A stretch of DNA of 64,000 nucleotides from Lunatimonas lonarensis (GTDB lineage: Bacteria; Bacteroidota; Bacteroidia; Cytophagales; Cyclobacteriaceae), in assembly GCF_000390185.1 (NCBI RefSeq), contig NZ_AQHR01000088.1, positions 186,001 to 250,000 of the forward strand, in the 5' to 3' direction. The notes under the pieces are model-generated. The model did not search any database. It was not told the DNA's origin and worked only from the letters and a program-made list of their open reading frames with translations. The stretch's first letter is position 1, and the number at the start of each line of letters is the position of its first letter. Below are positions 8,801 to 16,631 of this stretch, one piece after another. Both the position numbers and the translations under genes were made by a program.

Positions 8801-11578
8801 ATGAGGCATAGCTACTTACTTTTGGGTTTTTCCCTTTTATTGAGTCTAATATCGACTAATGTATTTGGTACTCATATTAGAGCCGGCGAGATTATTGCCG
8901 AGCGGGTCTCTGTCCAGACCCTTACCTATCGGATCACCGTAGTAGGATACACGGATACCCGCTCTTCGGTTATCTTTGGTCCAGGCGTTATCAATTTTGG
9001 TGATGGTAGGGAAGAACGTCTGAATACGGAAAGTGACTTCGAACAGACAGAAACCTTGGGCAATAACATCCAAAAAAACGTTTTTATCATCACCCATACC
9101 TACCAAGGGCCCGGCAATTACACGATTCGCTTTTTGGAATTCAACCGAAACGCGGGGACGCTAAACATGGATCAATCGGTGGATACACCTTTTTACCTAG
9201 AGACCATGATCCGCATTGATCCGTTTTTAGGCGTAAACAATTCGCCGGTCTTGACCATTCCTCCGGTCGATAACGGTGCGGTAAACCAGACGTATATTCA
9301 CAATCCAGGCGCCTATGATCCGGACGGTGACTCGCTAGCTTATGTAATGGATATTCCAAGGCAGGCGTTTCAACGACCCGTAAACAACTACCGAAGCCCC
9401 GCATCAGCCGAGTTTTCGTTTACCCGGCAGGATGGCTCGACACCGCCTTTCCTTGAATTGGATCCTCTCACGGGAGATTTGATTTGGGATGCGCCGGGAT
9501 TGGCCGGTCAATACAACGTAGCCTTCCGTATCGAGGAATGGCGACTCGTGGCCGGTGAATGGGTTCGGATAGGCTATGTCATCCGGGACATGCAGATCAT
9601 TATTGAAAATACCGATAACCGCCGCCCTGAGCTGATTATGCCCGACGATATTTGTGTGGAAGCTGGCACAAACATATCCGAGATCATTCAGGGATTTGAT
9701 CCCGATGGAGATCCTATTAAGATCGAGGTATTCGGAGATCCAATCGAGATCACCTCCTCCCCTGCCTCCTATTCGCCGGTCTCGGTCTTTCAGCCTTCGC
9801 CGGGTATTATCAATTTCCAATGGCAAACGGTTTGCAACCACGTAAGGGCCAGACAGTACCAGGTTCGGATTAGGATTTCCGACCAACCCTCGTCAGGTCC
9901 ATCCTTGGTGGATATCAAAACGTGGAACATCACCGTTGTAGGGCCTCCGCCCATCCTTGATGATATAGTCCAAGGAGAAGGGCGGTCAGCCAGCTTGGAA
10001 TGGGATCCGTATAGCTGTGGGGCCTCGGCTGAAAATATACAGATATGGCGGCGAATAAACAGCGATCCCTACGAACCGGATTCTTGCGAGGTGGGAATTC
10101 GTCCCGGCTACGACTTGGTGGGTACCACGGGCATGGGCACCCTGAATTTTGTGGATTCGAATAATGGCATGGGGCTGAGCCCTGGAAACACCTATTGCTA
10201 CCGACTAGTGGCCAGTTACCCCTCTCCAAGGGGTGGCTTGAGTATCGTATCGGAGGAAAGGTGTATAACGATAGACGTAGACGTTCCGATAATTACCAAC
10301 GTAAGCATCGAAAATACCGATACGGAATCCGGTGAAATACTGGTTCGATGGACGCCTCCCTACGACATAGACCAAGAGCAGTTCCCGGGTCCCTATCAGT
10401 ACAGACTCATTCGTAACCAAGGGTTTATGGGCACCCAAAACTCGGTAAGTCTAATTACTACATCTGATACGGTTTTTGTTGATACCGGATTAAATACAGA
10501 AAACTTAGTACATAACTACCAAGTGGTATTGATTTCGCAAGGAGATGAAGTGGATCGGTCCAGCACTGCCTCATCTGTTCGGGTGGAACCGACAATAATA
10601 AACGAGGCGATCGAGTTGACCTGGAATTTTACCGTACCTTGGAATAATGAGATTTCCGAATTTCCCCATTTGATCTATCGAAACAGGACAGATCCCGGGG
10701 CAAACGACACCGAAACATTTACATTGATTGGTGAGGTAGATGTAACCACTTCTGGATTTGTTTTTCTGGATGACGGCAGTCACAACGGCGTCACACTGGA
10801 TACCGAGAAGGAATATTGTTACTATGTGGTAACAAATGGTGCCTACAATATCGCCCTACTTGAGTACCCACTGGCAAACAAATCACAGGTAGTGTGCGCC
10901 CGTCCCGACGACGACCGCCTACCCTGTCCGCCTGTACTTACCTATGAGGGTCCAGACTGCGAGGAGTACCTGTCGGATAAAACCTGTAATTTCAATGAGT
11001 TTTACCATGACCTCAGCTGGCAACCTGATTTCTCCGGAAATTGCGATACCGAGCTAAACGGGTATAGGCTTTACTTCTCATCGACGGGAGAGGAAGGAAC
11101 TTTTGCCCTCGTCCGTACGCTGGCTGTGGTCGAAAACAGCACGCGAATCAGTGGCCTTACCGATCTGAAAGGTTGTTATTATATCACGGCAGTAGACCGA
11201 TCTGGAAACGAAAGTGATCCTTCTAATATCGTGTGCGTAGACAACTGCCCAAATTACGAACTGCCCAATGCCTTCACCCCCAACGGAGACAATATCAATG
11301 ATACCTTCCAGGCATTTGACAATCCGTTTCCGCGTTGCCCGCGCTTTGTGGAAGCCGTAGAAATTAAAATTTACAACCGCTGGGGAGTACTTGTCCATTC
11401 TTATAACAGCCTATCGTCTACCGAAAACAATATCTATATAAATTGGGACGGCAGAGATCGGGAGGGAAGAGACCTGCCGGCCGGAACCTATTTCTACTCC
11501 GGCACCGTGCTGTTCAATGTATTGGATCCTGCACAAAGGGAACAAAAGCTCAAAGGTACCATTCAGCTTATGAAGTAA
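8801..11578 (+). CDS. Secreted T9SS cargo with FN3-like repeats and gliding-motility C-terminal domain
   Basis: A 925-aa surface or secreted protein. The signal peptide is residues 1-23 (MRHSYLLLGFSLLLSLISTNVFG), which fixes the start at ATG 8801; the frame is open 34 codons upstream, but without a signal. The middle carries cadherin/PKD-like segments (GAYDPDGDSLAY, GFDPDGDPIKIEVFG) and several FN3-like modules. The last 100 residues are the type-B T9SS sorting domain (ELPNAFTPNGDNINDTF, KIYNRWGVLVHS, NWDGRDREGRDLPAGTYFY), the 'gliding motility-associated C-terminal domain'. It is therefore probably exported through the type IX system and attached to the cell surface. PorX, the regulator of that system, is encoded at 28.5 kb. 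Ligand or adhesive function is unknown. A strong terminator follows. Confidence 0.88.
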   Translation: MRHSYLLLGFSLLLSLISTNVFGTHIRAGEIIAERVSVQTLTYRITVVGYTDTRSSVIFGPGVINFGDGREERLNTESDFEQTETLGNNIQKNVFIITHTYQGPGNYTIRFLEFNRNAGTLNMDQSVDTPFYLETMIRIDPFLGVNNSPVLTIPPVDNGAVNQTYIHNPGAYDPDGDSLAYVMDIPRQAFQRPVNNYRSPASAEFSFTRQDGSTPPFLELDPLTGDLIWDAPGLAGQYNVAFRIEEWRLVAGEWVRIGYVIRDMQIIIENTDNRRPELIMPDDICVEAGTNISEIIQGFDPDGDPIKIEVFGDPIEITSSPASYSPVSVFQPSPGIINFQWQTVCNHVRARQYQVRIRISDQPSSGPSLVDIKTWNITVVGPPPILDDIVQGEGRSASLEWDPYSCGASAENIQIWRRINSDPYEPDSCEVGIRPGYDLVGTTGMGTLNFVDSNNGMGLSPGNTYCYRLVASYPSPRGGLSIVSEERCITIDVDVPIITNVSIENTDTESGEILVRWTPPYDIDQEQFPGPYQYRLIRNQGFMGTQNSVSLITTSDTVFVDTGLNTENLVHNYQVVLISQGDEVDRSSTASSVRVEPTIINEAIELTWNFTVPWNNEISEFPHLIYRNRTDPGANDTETFTLIGEVDVTTSGFVFLDDGSHNGVTLDTEKEYCYYVVTNGAYNIALLEYPLANKSQVVCARPDDDRLPCPPVLTYEGPDCEEYLSDKTCNFNEFYHDLSWQPDFSGNCDTELNGYRLYFSSTGEEGTFALVRTLAVVENSTRISGLTDLKGCYYITAVDRSGNESDPSNIVCVDNCPNYELPNAFTPNGDNINDTFQAFDNPFPRCPRFVEAVEIKIYNRWGVLVHSYNSLSSTENNIYINWDGRDREGRDLPAGTYFYSGTVLFNVLDPAQREQKLKGTIQLMK

Positions 11579-11583
11579 CTGGT

Positions 11584-11620
11584 AGAAGGGGCATCACGCG
11601 AGGTGCCCCTTCTCGTTTTC
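11584..11620 (+). terminator. Intrinsic terminator after the T9SS cargo gene
   Basis: A perfect 10-bp stem, AGAAGGGGCA (11584-11593) with TGCCCCTTCT (11604-11613), has a 10-nt loop and is followed by CGTTTTC. Confidence 0.88.
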
Positions 11621-11751
11621 TACCTAATAAACAGCATTTTAGTGTCTAATGCTAATTTATATCATGGTCAACAGACCGATTTTTTTCGGGCATATCCAAG
11701 TTTTTAGTTATCTTCACCACACACAGTGGGCCTCGAGTCGACTGCAGGTAT

Positions 11752-11759
11752 TAATTTTG
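11752..11759 (+). promoter_or_regulatory. -7 promoter box of carbonic anhydrase gene (near-leaderless)
   Basis: TAATTTTG is a perfect TAnnTTTG match whose last base lies only 8 nt before the ATG at 11768. With the usual +1 seven bases past the box, the mRNA would have about 2 nt of leader. No clear TTG -33 box is present at the expected distance, so activity is uncertain. Confidence 0.45.
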
Positions 11760-11767
11760 CATACTTT

Positions 11768-12394
11768 ATGAAAGCACACGACAAAAAAAGTCAGGATAGC
11801 CTTACACCCCAAGATGCCCTTGATTACCTTAAAGAAGGTAACAATCGCTTTATCAATAACCTCAGAGCAAACCGAAACCTGCTCCAAATGGTCAATGACA
11901 CCTCCGAGGGACAGTGGCCATTTGCCATAATCTTGAGTTGCATTGACTCACGTACGGCTACAGAATTGATTTTTGATCAGGGACTAGGTGACGTCTTTAG
12001 CGTTAGGGTGGCCGGAAACGTGGTCAACGAAGATGTGCTTGGGAGTATGGAATACGCCGTAAAATATGCCGGATCCAAACTGATTGTAGTTTTGGGCCAT
12101 ACGAAGTGTGGGGCGGTGACTTCTGCCTGCAATCGCGTGAAAGATGGCAACATCACAGCCCTCATGCACAAGATCAAGCCAGCAATTGATAAGGAAAATA
12201 CGGTGAAAGAGGAGCGTAACGGAAAAAACGCCGAATTCGTCGAGAAAGTGGCCAATCTAAATGTATTTCACGCCATAGAAGAAATACGGGAACGGAGTGA
12301 TATTATTTCTGCCTTAGAAAAGGAAGGAAGAATCCTCATAGTCGGCGGCATTTACGACGTAGAAACAGGTATCGTTGACTTCTTTGAAGATTAG
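11768..12394 (+). CDS. Beta-class carbonic anhydrase
   Basis: A 208-aa cytoplasmic zinc enzyme interconverting CO2 and bicarbonate. The beta-class zinc ligands and catalytic dyad are all present: C58, D60 and R62 in SCIDSRTA, and H111 and C114 in LGHTKCGAV. The frame is open upstream, but the ATG at 11768 begins the family-like sequence and sits directly after a promoter box. It is a single gene upstream of fabD. Supplying bicarbonate for acetyl-CoA carboxylase and other carboxylations is a known role, but a functional link to fabD here is only suggested by proximity. Confidence 0.93.
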   Translation: MKAHDKKSQDSLTPQDALDYLKEGNNRFINNLRANRNLLQMVNDTSEGQWPFAIILSCIDSRTATELIFDQGLGDVFSVRVAGNVVNEDVLGSMEYAVKYAGSKLIVVLGHTKCGAVTSACNRVKDGNITALMHKIKPAIDKENTVKEERNGKNAEFVEKVANLNVFHAIEEIRERSDIISALEKEGRILIVGGIYDVETGIVDFFED

Positions 12395-12496
12395 CCCACC
12401 TTGCAATCAGAAGACTGTATTGCCTAGAGTTGAACTACAATTTTCTCCCGTTTTATTTGTAGTTTCGCACCCTAGATTCCAAACAACCTACCAATC

Positions 12497-13375
12497 ATGA
12501 AAGCATTTGTGTTTCCTGGCCAAGGAGCCCAATTTCCCGGAATGGGGAAAAATCTATATACCGAAAACCCAAGGGCCAAAGAGCTGTTCGAACGGGCAAA
12601 TGAGCTGCTTGGTTTCCGCATTACCGATATAATGTTTGAAGGCAGCGAGGAGGCATTGAAGCAAACCAATGTTACTCAACCAGCCATTTTTCTACATTCG
12701 GTCATATTGGCAAAGACGGCAACCCTATTCAACCCGGATATGGTGGCCGGCCATTCCTTGGGGGAGTTTTCCGCACTGGTAGCCAATGGCGTGCTTTCAT
12801 TCGAAGATGGACTGCTACTGGTGTACCAACGGGCCTTGGCCATGCAGGAAGCATGTGAAATCAATCCATCAACCATGGCTGCGATATTGGGTCTACCGGA
12901 TGAAAAAGTGGAGGAAATCTGTGCTTCCATCACCGATCAAACCGTAGTACCTGCCAACTACAATTGCCCCGGCCAACTGGTGATTTCCGGGAGCAATGAA
13001 GGGATTGCCATCGCTTGTGCCAAAATGCTTGAGGCGGGCGCAAAACGGGCATTGCCCCTGCCAGTAGGTGGTGCCTTTCACTCCCCATTGATGGAACCGG
13101 CCGGCATCAAGCTGCAGAAAGCCATTGAGGGAACCAGGTTTTCATCGCCTTCCTGTCCGGTATACCAGAATGTCAGCACAATTGGGGTGACCGATATCGA
13201 CACCATCAAAGCAAACCTAATCGCCCAACTCACCGCCCCGGTCAAATGGACCCAATCGGTAGAACAAATGGTCAAAGACGGAGCAACGGAGTTTATTGAA
13301 TGTGGCCCCGGTAAGGTACTTCAGGGGCTGGTAAAGAAAATATCTCGAACCGCCGAGGTAGCGAGTGTACAGTAA
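12497..13375 (+). CDS. fabD: Malonyl-CoA:ACP transacylase
   Basis: A 292-aa cytoplasmic enzyme that loads malonyl groups onto acyl carrier protein for type II fatty-acid synthesis. The N-terminal FPGQGAQFPGMG (residues 6-17), the nucleophilic serine S87 in AGHSLGEFSAL and the catalytic H195 in FHSPLMEPAG are all in place. Length is normal. It is a single gene preceded by 100 bp that may contain a weak promoter box (TAGTTTCG at 12460-12467), and it converges on folK with a 15-bp gap. Confidence 0.95.
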   Translation: MKAFVFPGQGAQFPGMGKNLYTENPRAKELFERANELLGFRITDIMFEGSEEALKQTNVTQPAIFLHSVILAKTATLFNPDMVAGHSLGEFSALVANGVLSFEDGLLLVYQRALAMQEACEINPSTMAAILGLPDEKVEEICASITDQTVVPANYNCPGQLVISGSNEGIAIACAKMLEAGAKRALPLPVGGAFHSPLMEPAGIKLQKAIEGTRFSSPSCPVYQNVSTIGVTDIDTIKANLIAQLTAPVKWTQSVEQMVKDGATEFIECGPGKVLQGLVKKISRTAEVASVQ

Positions 13376-13390
13376 ACAACGGAAAAGGTA

Positions 13391-13897
13391 TCAAGGCTCG
13401 GATGCCGGTGACCATTCCCTAACCTCTGCCGAATCAGTGGTGGCAAACAGAAGGTCTTTTTGGGTTCTGTTGAGCAATGGATGGATAAACGCTGGCATGA
13501 GCGCAGCCAGCGGCGCCAACGCAAACCTCCTATCAGCTATAAAGGGATGTGGGATCTTCAATTTGGGTGAATCTATGATTAGGCTGTCGTAATAAAGAAT
13601 ATCAATGTCCATGGTTCGGTCTCCCCATTTCAAATCCCGTGCCCTTCCCAAGCGATTTTCTACCCGTTGGCAGATTCTGAGCACCTCTATTGGTTGGGCT
13701 TCGGTCTCAAACACCATCACTCGATTTAAAAAAAATCCCTTTGATCTGCCGCCCCATGCCTCGGTCTCATAAATGGGAGATCTTTGGGTGCAAACCATCT
13801 GTTGCGAAATAAGCTCATCCGCAAGACATAAATTCTTATACCTATCCCCTAAATTACCCCCCAGCAACAAAACTACTTTATGCATTTGTGTGTTCAA
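13391..13897 (-). CDS. folK: 2-amino-4-hydroxy-6-hydroxymethyldihydropteridine pyrophosphokinase
   Basis: A 168-aa cytoplasmic folate-biosynthesis enzyme that transfers pyrophosphate from ATP to the pterin substrate of dihydropteroate synthase. Family landmarks are the N-terminal LLLGGNLGDRYKNL, the RSPIYETEAWG loop, the NRVMVFET strand and the metal-binding DRTMDIDILYYD. Translation may begin at the first ATG or at M5. It is convergent with fabD and divergent from sppA, with only 54 bp shared upstream. Confidence 0.93.
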   Translation of the reverse strand: MNTQMHKVVLLLGGNLGDRYKNLCLADELISQQMVCTQRSPIYETEAWGGRSKGFFLNRVMVFETEAQPIEVLRICQRVENRLGRARDLKWGDRTMDIDILYYDSLIIDSPKLKIPHPFIADRRFALAPLAALMPAFIHPLLNRTQKDLLFATTDSAEVREWSPASEP

Positions 13898-13951
13898 GAT
13901 ACGTATCGGGCGATTAAGTCCCTTTGCTTGTTTTAAACAAACCGTAAACCT

Positions 13952-15709
13952 ATGAAATTTTTAAGTAATGTGCTTTCCGTAATCGTCGGCTTGTTTGTTT
14001 TTACAATACTGGCTTTCTTTTTTATTGCCGGGCTTATTACGTTAGCTTCGTCGTCCGAAAAAGTGAACGTTGAGGAAAACAGCCTGTTGAGTATAAATTT
14101 GGAAGGAAAAAGCATCGTTGAGAGGACCTCCGACGACGAGTTTGATTTTTCATCTATCCCGGGTTTCGGAGGCACTCCTACTGCCGGATTGATCCAACTC
14201 AAAAGGGCCATTCAGCTGGCGGGAGAAAATGACAAGATCAAGGGTATTTACCTCCGAGCCGGATATCCCCAAGCTGGTCAGGCTACGCTCCGGGAATTAC
14301 GGGAGGCCTTGGAATCCTTCAAAGAAAGTGGGAAATTTATCATCTCCTATTCAGAGTTCTACACGGAAGGTGGGTACTACCTGAGTTCTGTGGCAAACCA
14401 ACTTTACATAAATCCGCAGGGGATGCTGGAACTAAATGGCCTTGCAAGTGAAGGGATGTTTTTCAAGGGTTTTTTTGAGAAGATAGGGGTAGAGCCGCAG
14501 GTATTTCGGGTGGGGGACTTTAAAAGTGCCGTAGAGCCCTTTCTTTTGGATAAGATGAGCGAAGAGAGCAGGTTGCAAAGCCAGGCCTACTTGGATGAGT
14601 TGAATCAAGTAATTATTGCAGGTGTGGCTTACTCTAGAGGTATTGAACAATCCAAAATTGCCGAAATCAGTAATCGCATGTTGGTAAAAACACCAAAAGA
14701 CGCACTTGAGCACAAGCTCGTAGACGGGCTCTGGTACGACGATCAAGTCATGGCATTACTGCGTGAAAAACTGGAAATCGATGAAGACAAAGAAATAAAT
14801 ACCATCAATGTTACCAATTTGAATCTTGCCTCTCCCTCTAAAAACCGACTGTCACGAAACCGGGTAGCCGTCTTGGTTGCCGAAGGCGAAATAGTGGGTG
14901 GCAATGATGACCGTTTTATCAGTTCGGAGGCCTTTATCCGCGAGATCCAAAAACTCAAGAAAAACAAGGACATAAAAGCGGTAATTCTGCGCATCAATTC
15001 TCCAGGAGGGTCTGCCTTGGCATCGGACGTCATGTGGCGTGAGTTAAAGGAGTTAAAGGAGGAAAAGCCATTCGTGGTATCCATGTCTGATTTTGCTGCT
15101 TCGGGTGGGTACTATATGTCCGCTGCGGCAGATCGTATTTTTGCGCATCCGAATACCCTCACGGGTTCCATTGGCATTTTTGGTATATGGTTTAATGCCC
15201 AAGAACTATTGAACAAAAAGCTCGGGATAACCACCGATGTAGTCAAAACAGGGGAGTTTGCAGATTTCCCAAGTCCCTTCCGTACGATGAGAACCGACGA
15301 AGAAGCAATTTACCAACGAATCGTTGAGGAGGGATACGACACCTTCTTGTCACGAGTCGTAGACGGGAGAGGAATGGATAGAAACGAAGTTGAAAAAATC
15401 GCATCCGGAAGGGTTTGGAGCGGTGTACAGGCAAAAGAAATCGGATTAGTGGACGAGTTGGGAGGATTGGATGAAGCAATTAATTGGGTAACAAATAAAG
15501 CCGAAATTGCGGATGACTTCAGAGTAGTCTTTTATCCCGAGCAGAAATCCTGGATAGAGCGCCTGCTCTCCGATATCAGCCGAGATGTAGAAGTAACCTA
15601 TCAGAGCTATAAAACCGGCATACCCGTTGAGTTCTGGAAGGAATTGGAAAAGATCAAAAGATTGGAAGGGGTGGTTGCTAGGATGCCTTTTTTCGACCAA
15701 ATACGATGA
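13952..15709 (+). CDS. sppA: Signal peptide peptidase SppA, 67K type
   Basis: A 585-aa membrane-anchored serine protease that clears cleaved signal peptides. One N-terminal membrane helix (residues 9-33) is followed by two tandem S49 domains. The catalytic lysine is K191 in GDFKSAVEPF of the first domain and the nucleophile is S384 in FAASGGYYMS of the second, as in E. coli-type long SppA. The second domain also has INSPGGSALASD. The gene appears complete and is likely monocistronic, with 110 bp before the next gene. Cleavage of other membrane proteins is possible. Confidence 0.94.
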   Translation: MKFLSNVLSVIVGLFVFTILAFFFIAGLITLASSSEKVNVEENSLLSINLEGKSIVERTSDDEFDFSSIPGFGGTPTAGLIQLKRAIQLAGENDKIKGIYLRAGYPQAGQATLRELREALESFKESGKFIISYSEFYTEGGYYLSSVANQLYINPQGMLELNGLASEGMFFKGFFEKIGVEPQVFRVGDFKSAVEPFLLDKMSEESRLQSQAYLDELNQVIIAGVAYSRGIEQSKIAEISNRMLVKTPKDALEHKLVDGLWYDDQVMALLREKLEIDEDKEINTINVTNLNLASPSKNRLSRNRVAVLVAEGEIVGGNDDRFISSEAFIREIQKLKKNKDIKAVILRINSPGGSALASDVMWRELKELKEEKPFVVSMSDFAASGGYYMSAAADRIFAHPNTLTGSIGIFGIWFNAQELLNKKLGITTDVVKTGEFADFPSPFRTMRTDEEAIYQRIVEEGYDTFLSRVVDGRGMDRNEVEKIASGRVWSGVQAKEIGLVDELGGLDEAINWVTNKAEIADDFRVVFYPEQKSWIERLLSDISRDVEVTYQSYKTGIPVEFWKELEKIKRLEGVVARMPFFDQIR

Positions 15710-15787
15710 GATTGGGGGGTCGGTAGTCTTGAACAAACGCTTTGGCGAATTTTCGTTTGATTTTTTACAAAAATCAATTTAAATAGC

Positions 15788-15795
15788 TACCTTTG
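15788..15795 (+). promoter_or_regulatory. -7 promoter box upstream of the EEP-like gene
   Basis: TACCTTTG matches TAnnTTTG exactly. Predicted +1 is about 15802, giving an 18-nt leader to ATG 15820. No well-placed TTG -33 box is visible. Confidence 0.5.
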
Positions 15796-15819
15796 CTATT
15801 GATTTCACAATAGCGTACC

Positions 15820-16452
15820 ATGAAAGTTCTTTCCTATACCTTACGTTTCCCTTTTGTTGCCATCCTGTTTTTTCAAGCAGGTGTATCGCAGGGACAAGAA
15901 CTTCCCGGCATCCTTCCCACCTATTCCATTTGTTTTGAAAAATCAAACGATGGCAGCCAACGATCCCCCCATCTTATTCAATTGATTGAGTTTCATGAAC
16001 TGGACATACTGGGTCCAAATAAGGGTATTTTCACCGAAAATGAAGAGTCGCTTAAGGAAACAGGCTATGTTTCGCTAAGCAAAGAATCTTCCAAGTCTAC
16101 CGGTATTTTCTACAACCCTGAAAAATTTGAGCTTTTAGATCATAGTCACTTCTCTATACAACCTTTGGAAACCTCTTCCGAAATGGATTTAAAGCAAGAC
16201 CATCAACATTGTGTTTGGGGAAAATTACGAAACCTAGAAGATGGACGGTTGCTTTATGTCTTCAATGTAGATGTAGATGTAGCGAGCGGGCAACAGGAAC
16301 CAATGTCCGAATTAAAGAGGTTGATCCTTCAGGAGATTCAGCTAATAAACAAGGAAGGACTGCCTTATATCTTGACCGGAGGATTTGGTTCAGAGGAATC
16401 TATCATTCCGGGTATCAACGCTATAGAGCTATCTCCCGCGCCAGAAAGCTAA
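15820..16452 (+). CDS. Secreted EEP-fold protein lacking catalytic residues (probable pseudoenzyme)
   Basis: A 210-aa protein with a signal peptide (residues 1-25, ending SQGQ). Its order of motifs follows secreted endonuclease/exonuclease/phosphatase proteins: an RSPHLIQLIEFHELDILG helix, STGIFYNPEKFELLD, VWGKLRNLEDGRLLYVFN and LPYILTGGF. Every expected active-site motif is altered. The GLQE glutamate region reads GPNK (65-68), NTHxDH reads NVDVDV (149-154) and GDFN reads GGFG (187-190). The C-terminal SDH part is missing. The NVDVDV stretch is encoded by a GTAGAT tandem repeat (16267-16281). The family assignment is by pattern only, so it could instead be an unrelated fold. If correct, it is a non-catalytic binding protein or a decaying gene, although the frame is intact and has a promoter box. 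Confidence 0.55.
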   Translation: MKVLSYTLRFPFVAILFFQAGVSQGQELPGILPTYSICFEKSNDGSQRSPHLIQLIEFHELDILGPNKGIFTENEESLKETGYVSLSKESSKSTGIFYNPEKFELLDHSHFSIQPLETSSEMDLKQDHQHCVWGKLRNLEDGRLLYVFNVDVDVASGQQEPMSELKRLILQEIQLINKEGLPYILTGGFGSEESIIPGINAIELSPAPES

Positions 16453-16500
16453 ATCCGACTCTTTTTCTATCTTTTATTGGAACAGTTTTGAGCTGCTAAA

Positions 16501-16523
16501 TGCCTGCTAGAGGCAGCCTTTCT
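16501..16523 (+). terminator. Weak stem-loop after the EEP-like gene
   Basis: TGCCT (16501-16505) pairs with AGGCA (16511-16515), followed by GCCTTTCTT. The stem is short, so termination is uncertain. Confidence 0.3.
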
Positions 16524-16603
16524 TCTGCGTTTGAGCGTTTTTTTGTAGATGTTCACTCAACCATAAAAACGTCCCATAGCTACTGATAAAACCGTATTTA
16601 TGT

Positions 16604-16611
16604 TAATTTTG
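16604..16611 (+). promoter_or_regulatory. -7 promoter box of valS
   Basis: TAATTTTG is a perfect TAnnTTTG match 20 nt before the valS ATG. A CTG at 16583-16585, 18 nt upstream, is a one-mismatch -33 element. The predicted leader is about 14 nt. Confidence 0.5.
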
Positions 16612-16631
16612 CGCTCTTAAAACAATTTTGC

